NCBI GenBank assembly: GCA_027491195.1
Contig: JAIXWQ010000011.1
Span: 248,001 to 312,000 of the forward strand
Length of the DNA: 64,000 nt
Source of the DNA: Cytophagaceae bacterium
Lineage (GTDB): Bacteria > Bacteroidota > Bacteroidia > Cytophagales > Spirosomataceae
Direction: 5' to 3'
Shown here: one piece after another, positions 61,113 through 64,000 of the stretch
Layout: the number at the start of each line of letters is the position of its first letter
Position numbering within the stretch: position 1 is the stretch's first letter
Translations under genes and position numbers: made by a program
The notes under the pieces: generated by a model
Database searches by the model: none
What the model saw: only the letters and a program-made list of their open reading frames with translations
Told to the model about the DNA's origin: nothing

Positions 61113-62126
61113 TTATTGCTTGTACGCATCAATCGTCTCGATACTTCCATCTGGACGGTATTTCAACTCCGTCACTTTGATGTTTCTTAGGTGCGTCTTA
61201 CCTGAGATCTCCACATCATGGTAATACAAATACCACTTCCCATTTTGCTCAATAATCGAATGGTGGTTCGTCCATCCTTTCACTGGCTTAAGAATCACAC
61301 CTTGGTAGGTAAAAGGGCCATATGGGCTCGTTCCTGTGGCATAAGCAATGTTGTGTGTATCCCCTGTCGAATAGGAGAAATAGTATTTCCCTTGGTATTG
61401 ATGCACAAAAGCAGCTTCGAAGAAACGGCGATCGTGATCTTCAGATAATAAGACCTTACCAGCTGCATCCAAAATCTGAACATTACGCGGCGCCTCTGCC
61501 ATCTCTTTCATATTTGCATCCAAGCGAGCCACTTTAGCCATCAAAGCAGGTTGACCATTCGCAGGCTGAGACTCATCCGTTGCACCATAAACCCCAGACT
61601 TCCAGCGCTGCAATTGTCCACCCCAGATCCCACCGAAATACAAATAATACGTTCCGTCTTTGTCTTTAAAAACGCAGGGATCAATACTAAATGAGCCCTT
61701 CATATATTCCTTTTCTGCTTTGAAAGGTCCCTCTGGTTTAGCAGATGAGGCCACTCCAATTCTGAAAACACCTTCCTTGTCTTTTGCTGGGAAATACAAA
61801 TAATAAGTACCATTAGCTTCAGCTGCATCAGGCGCCCAAAGCATCTTCGAAGCCCAGGCCACATCTTCTAATTTTAACGCAACCCCGTGGTCAACCACCG
61901 GACTTGCTGGTGTTTTTTGTGATAAAACGTGGTAATCATTCATCGCAAAGTGACTCCCTAAATCATCTTCCTTTACCCCTGCATCGATATCATGAGAAGG
62001 ATAAATATAAATTTGGCCCTGAAAAACGTGGGCAGATGGGTCCGCCGTGAACATGTGCGAGACCAAAGGCTTCGACTGCCCCAGGGCTGTTAAACTTAGG
62101 AGACTGAATGCAAGTATTTTTTTCAT
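61113..62126 (-). CDS. Glycoside hydrolase family 43 protein
   Basis: A 337-aa secreted five-bladed beta-propeller enzyme. Signal peptide MKKILAFSLLSLTALGQ; catalytic residues inferred as D29 (FTADPSAHVF), D149 (SFSIDPCVF) and E237 (RRFFEAAFVH), in the GH43 order base/pKa modulator/acid. Repeated GTYYLYF strands mark the propeller blades. GH43 enzymes remove arabinose or xylose from plant polysaccharides; exact specificity is not visible. Divergent from the Gfo/Idh gene. Confidence 0.9.
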   Translation of the reverse strand: MKKILAFSLLSLTALGQSKPLVSHMFTADPSAHVFQGQIYIYPSHDIDAGVKEDDLGSHFAMNDYHVLSQKTPASPVVDHGVALKLEDVAWASKMLWAPDAAEANGTYYLYFPAKDKEGVFRIGVASSAKPEGPFKAEKEYMKGSFSIDPCVFKDKDGTYYLYFGGIWGGQLQRWKSGVYGATDESQPANGQPALMAKVARLDANMKEMAEAPRNVQILDAAGKVLLSEDHDRRFFEAAFVHQYQGKYYFSYSTGDTHNIAYATGTSPYGPFTYQGVILKPVKGWTNHHSIIEQNGKWYLYYHDVEISGKTHLRNIKVTELKYRPDGSIETIDAYKQ

Positions 62127-62173
62127 AGTTATTCGTTTATGTTTAAAGGTCTGAATTGTTTATTTTTACTTTT

Positions 62174-63208
62174 ATGAAACCGATCGAAACTGCCTTATTA
62201 TCTTATGGAATGTCAGGACGTGTTTTTCACGCCCCCTTCATTCAATTACATCCCGGATTCAATTTAGTAGGATCCTGGGAACGCTCCAAGAAAAACATCG
62301 AGAATGCCTATCCTGGAACTTCCTCCTACGATTCGATGGAAGCCGTTCTAGCAGATCCTACGATCGAGTTAATCATTGTTAATACGCCCATTTATTCGCA
62401 CTTTGAATACGCATCTGCTGCTTTGAAGGCCGGAAAACATGTTGTGGTAGAGAAAGCTTTTACCTGTAACGCTTTTGAGGCGGAGAAATTAGTGGCATTA
62501 GCTAAGGAGGTGAACAAACAGATTTTTGTCTACCAAAACCGCCGTTGGGATTCCGATTTCTTAACACTTAAAAAGGTGCTTTCAGATGATGTTTTAGGCG
62601 ATATCGTCGAAGCAGAATTTCATTTTGACCGCTATAATCCACTCATGTCGCCTAAGCGACACAAAGAGGATGCTGGTCCAGGCGCTGGAATCGTGACCGA
62701 TTTAGGCCCACATTTAATTGATCAGGCTTTGCATTTATTTGGCAAGCCTACGCATGTCTTTGCAGATTTACGCAAAACCCGTCCAGGAACAGAAGTGATC
62801 GACCTTTTCGAGATCTTATTATACTACCCAGCCTTGCGCGTTCGATTAAAAAGTGGTTATTATTTCAAAGAACCTATCCCCGCTTTCCAATTACATGGAA
62901 CAAAAGGAAGCTTTATCAAAACCCGTTCAGATCGCCAAGAAGTTGATTTAGATAAAGGCCATGTACCAATGGGCGAAAATTGGGGAGTAGATGCCGTTAG
63001 CGAATATGGCCTTCTGCATGTAGATGGTAACAGCCCAGAACGCGTTCCATCTGAAAAAGGAAATTACATGGCGTTTTACGAAAATGTTTTTCAATCTTTG
63101 CGCTCCAGTGCGACACCTGCTGTGCCAGGCGAGGATGGAATTGCGAGTATGCGCGTGATTGATGCAGCCTATGAAAGTTTAGAAAAACAAGCCGTTATTA
63201 CCTACTAG
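62174..63208 (+). CDS. Gfo/Idh/MocA-family oxidoreductase
   Basis: A 344-aa NAD(P)-dependent dehydrogenase with a Rossmann N-terminal half (ALLSYGMSGRVFHAPFI, IVNTPIYSHFEYASAALKAGKHVVVEKAF) and an alpha/beta C-terminal half with the usual GIVTDLGPHLIDQALHLFG helix containing the catalytic His. The EKP motif reads EKA here. Substrate unknown, likely a sugar or cyclitol. ATG 62174 is preferred over a TTG at 62156. The Crp/Fnr gene starts one base after its stop, so both probably share a transcript. Confidence 0.88.
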   Translation: MKPIETALLSYGMSGRVFHAPFIQLHPGFNLVGSWERSKKNIENAYPGTSSYDSMEAVLADPTIELIIVNTPIYSHFEYASAALKAGKHVVVEKAFTCNAFEAEKLVALAKEVNKQIFVYQNRRWDSDFLTLKKVLSDDVLGDIVEAEFHFDRYNPLMSPKRHKEDAGPGAGIVTDLGPHLIDQALHLFGKPTHVFADLRKTRPGTEVIDLFEILLYYPALRVRLKSGYYFKEPIPAFQLHGTKGSFIKTRSDRQEVDLDKGHVPMGENWGVDAVSEYGLLHVDGNSPERVPSEKGNYMAFYENVFQSLRSSATPAVPGEDGIASMRVIDAAYESLEKQAVITY

Positions 63209-63209
63209 A

Positions 63210-63833
63210 ATGGAATTATTCAAGCAATTTGAGCCAGAATTAAGCAAAAAAATACAGCAAGCAGGGGTCGTTCGCAAATTCAAAACGGACGATTATTTGA
63301 TGAAAACAGGGCAATCGATACGCTCAGCCGTTTTGGTAACGAAAGGGATCATCAAAGTTTTCCGCGAAGACGACGAAGGCAACGAGGTATTTATGTATAA
63401 TTTACACCCGGGTGAGGCTTGTGCCATTTCCATGACCTGCGCCGCAAGACAGCTTTCGTCTCAGATTATGGCCAAAGCCCTAGTCGACACCGAAGTCATT
63501 GCTATACCCATCGAATTAATGGACGAATGGGCGGCGAAATACAAGTCTTGGTACCAATTTGTGCTGGAAACCTACCGTTCCCGTTTTGAAGAATTACTAG
63601 ACACCTTAGATCAAATCGCGTTTAGAAATCTAGATGAGCGCCTGCTTTGGTACTTAAAACAACACCAAAAGAGCCTTAAAACGAACATCTTGAAGGCTTC
63701 CTTTACAGATATCGCTCAAGAACTGAACTCTTCCAGAGAGGTCATTTCACGTTTGATGAAGAAATTAGCGGAGAAAGGCTACATTAACATCAATAAGAAT
63801 CAGATTGAAATTATAGATTTAAGAGGCTTGTGA
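63210..63833 (+). CDS. Crp/Fnr-family transcriptional regulator
   Basis: A 207-aa protein: cyclic-nucleotide-binding-like domain (about 20-115; VLVTKGIIKVFREDDEGNEVFM and EACAISMTCAARQLSSQIMAKAL), dimer helix (120-145) and a winged helix-turn-helix (SFTDIAQELNSSREVISRLMKKLAEKGYI). The recognition helix carries R176-E177-x-x-S180-R181, the positions that in Crp read GTGA. There is no FNR-type N-terminal cysteine cluster. A GTGAT-N4-ATCAC palindrome starts at its stop codon. The effector is unknown. Confidence 0.9.
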   Translation: MELFKQFEPELSKKIQQAGVVRKFKTDDYLMKTGQSIRSAVLVTKGIIKVFREDDEGNEVFMYNLHPGEACAISMTCAARQLSSQIMAKALVDTEVIAIPIELMDEWAAKYKSWYQFVLETYRSRFEELLDTLDQIAFRNLDERLLWYLKQHQKSLKTNILKASFTDIAQELNSSREVISRLMKKLAEKGYININKNQIEIIDLRGL

Positions 63834-63844
63834 TATAAATCACG
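63829..63844 (+). promoter_or_regulatory. Crp/Fnr-type palindrome TGTGA-N6-TCACG
   Basis: GTGAT-ATAA-ATCAC (63830-63843) is perfectly symmetric in its arms and overlaps the TGA stop of the regulator gene. A GAATTTTG element (63864-63871, one mismatch to TAnnTTTG) lies 20 bp downstream, placing the palindrome near -40 relative to the expected start of the next gene, the classical activator position. A wider TGATTAA/TTAATCA repeat lies at 63852-63886. Confidence 0.5.
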
Positions 63845-63900
63845 TCAAGGGTGATTAATTAAACGGAATTTTGCAGCTGTTAATCAAAAAAAACAGCCTA

Positions 63901-64000
63901 ATGCAAATTCGTATTCTATTATTTATCAGTTTAGTATTCCCTAGCATCCTACTTGCTCAGCACCAAGAGGTGCATGTGGCTCCACATCTTTGGAAAGGAA
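63901..64000 (+). CDS. Secreted protein, N-terminus only (cut by window end)
   Basis: An open frame from ATG 63901 begins MQIRILLFISLVFPSILLAQ, a good signal peptide with cleavage after AQ, then HQEVHVAPHLWKG. Too short to classify. Position 57 bp behind the Crp-like palindrome suggests it is the regulated target. Confidence 0.6.
   Translation, partial: MQIRILLFISLVFPSILLAQHQEVHVAPHLWKG

Overview
This 64 kb window looks like ordinary chromosome from a member of the Bacteroidota, most likely a Cytophagales-type bacterium; the genus cannot be fixed from the sequence alone. Reasons: repeated promoter -7 boxes of the form TAnnTTTG (best case TTG-N19-TACTTTTG before the tRNA); almost no Shine-Dalgarno signals; a BshB1-type bacillithiol deacetylase; a THUMP-like methyltransferase; a membrane-anchored AraC regulator; a large DUF349 protein; single-chain glycyl-tRNA synthetase; and many short proteins with MKK...AQ signal peptides. 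Base composition is moderate (about 40-45% G+C by eye), dropping in the two small genes at 51.8-53.1 kb. Coding density is very high: genes often overlap by 1-4 bases or meet tail to tail.

Layout. 0-5 kb: the start of purL, a nucleotidyltransferase, then a plus-strand run (methyltransferase, two secreted proteins, SRPBCC protein, dicarboxylate symporter). 5-12 kb: rbfA with a LolC/E-like permease, a GT-C-like membrane protein, rpiB, a LOG-family protein, a PolX-type protein whose polymerase site is lost, and an alkyl-DNA repair protein. 11.5-19 kb: an ATP-grasp protein, NTF2-like/AraC divergent pair, lysA, phoD, osmC, thyA. 19-28.4 kb: periplasmic foldases (SurA-like and a large parvulin/OmpA fusion), then an operon of small lipoprotein, nadE, coaX, agmatine deiminase and lipoprotein; queE and rlpA converge with a 77-bp overlap. 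28.5-43.4 kb: citrate synthase, pepT, guaA, NamZ-type muramidase, LolC/E-like permease plus M61 peptidase, malic enzyme with its dicarboxylate symporter, then trxB, M23/LysM peptidase and bshB1. 43.6-51.6 kb: pdxH, polA, aguB, glycyl-tRNA synthetase, DUF349. 51.6-54.8 kb: tRNA-Thr followed by a small accessory segment (CoiA-like nuclease, duplicated-repeat secreted protein, and a tripartite HipB-HipS-HipT toxin-antitoxin operon). 54.8-64 kb: heptosyltransferase-like GT9, M24 peptidase, twin-ABC protein, serine hydrolase, sugar isomerase, GH43, Gfo/Idh oxidoreductase, a Crp/Fnr regulator, and a secreted protein cut by the window end.

The most unusual signal is non-coding. Seven intergenic loci carry tandem arrays of degenerate 7-bp units in at least three sequence families (AAAGAAT/AAAGCAC/AAAGCAT; CCATTTA/CCATTCA; CGACTAG/CCACTGT). 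Six of them occupy every protein-protein convergent gap longer than 100 bp in the window, and five loci are inverted-array pairs; in three the arrays enclose a small hairpin and then a rho-independent terminator in the same order. They resemble in form the heptanucleotide STRR repeats of heterocystous cyanobacteria, but I know of no description of this composite element in Bacteroidota. Other points worth checking are the hipBST operon with paired operators, the catalytically degenerate PolX, and a Crp-like palindrome directly behind the Crp/Fnr gene whose recognition helix predicts just such a site.
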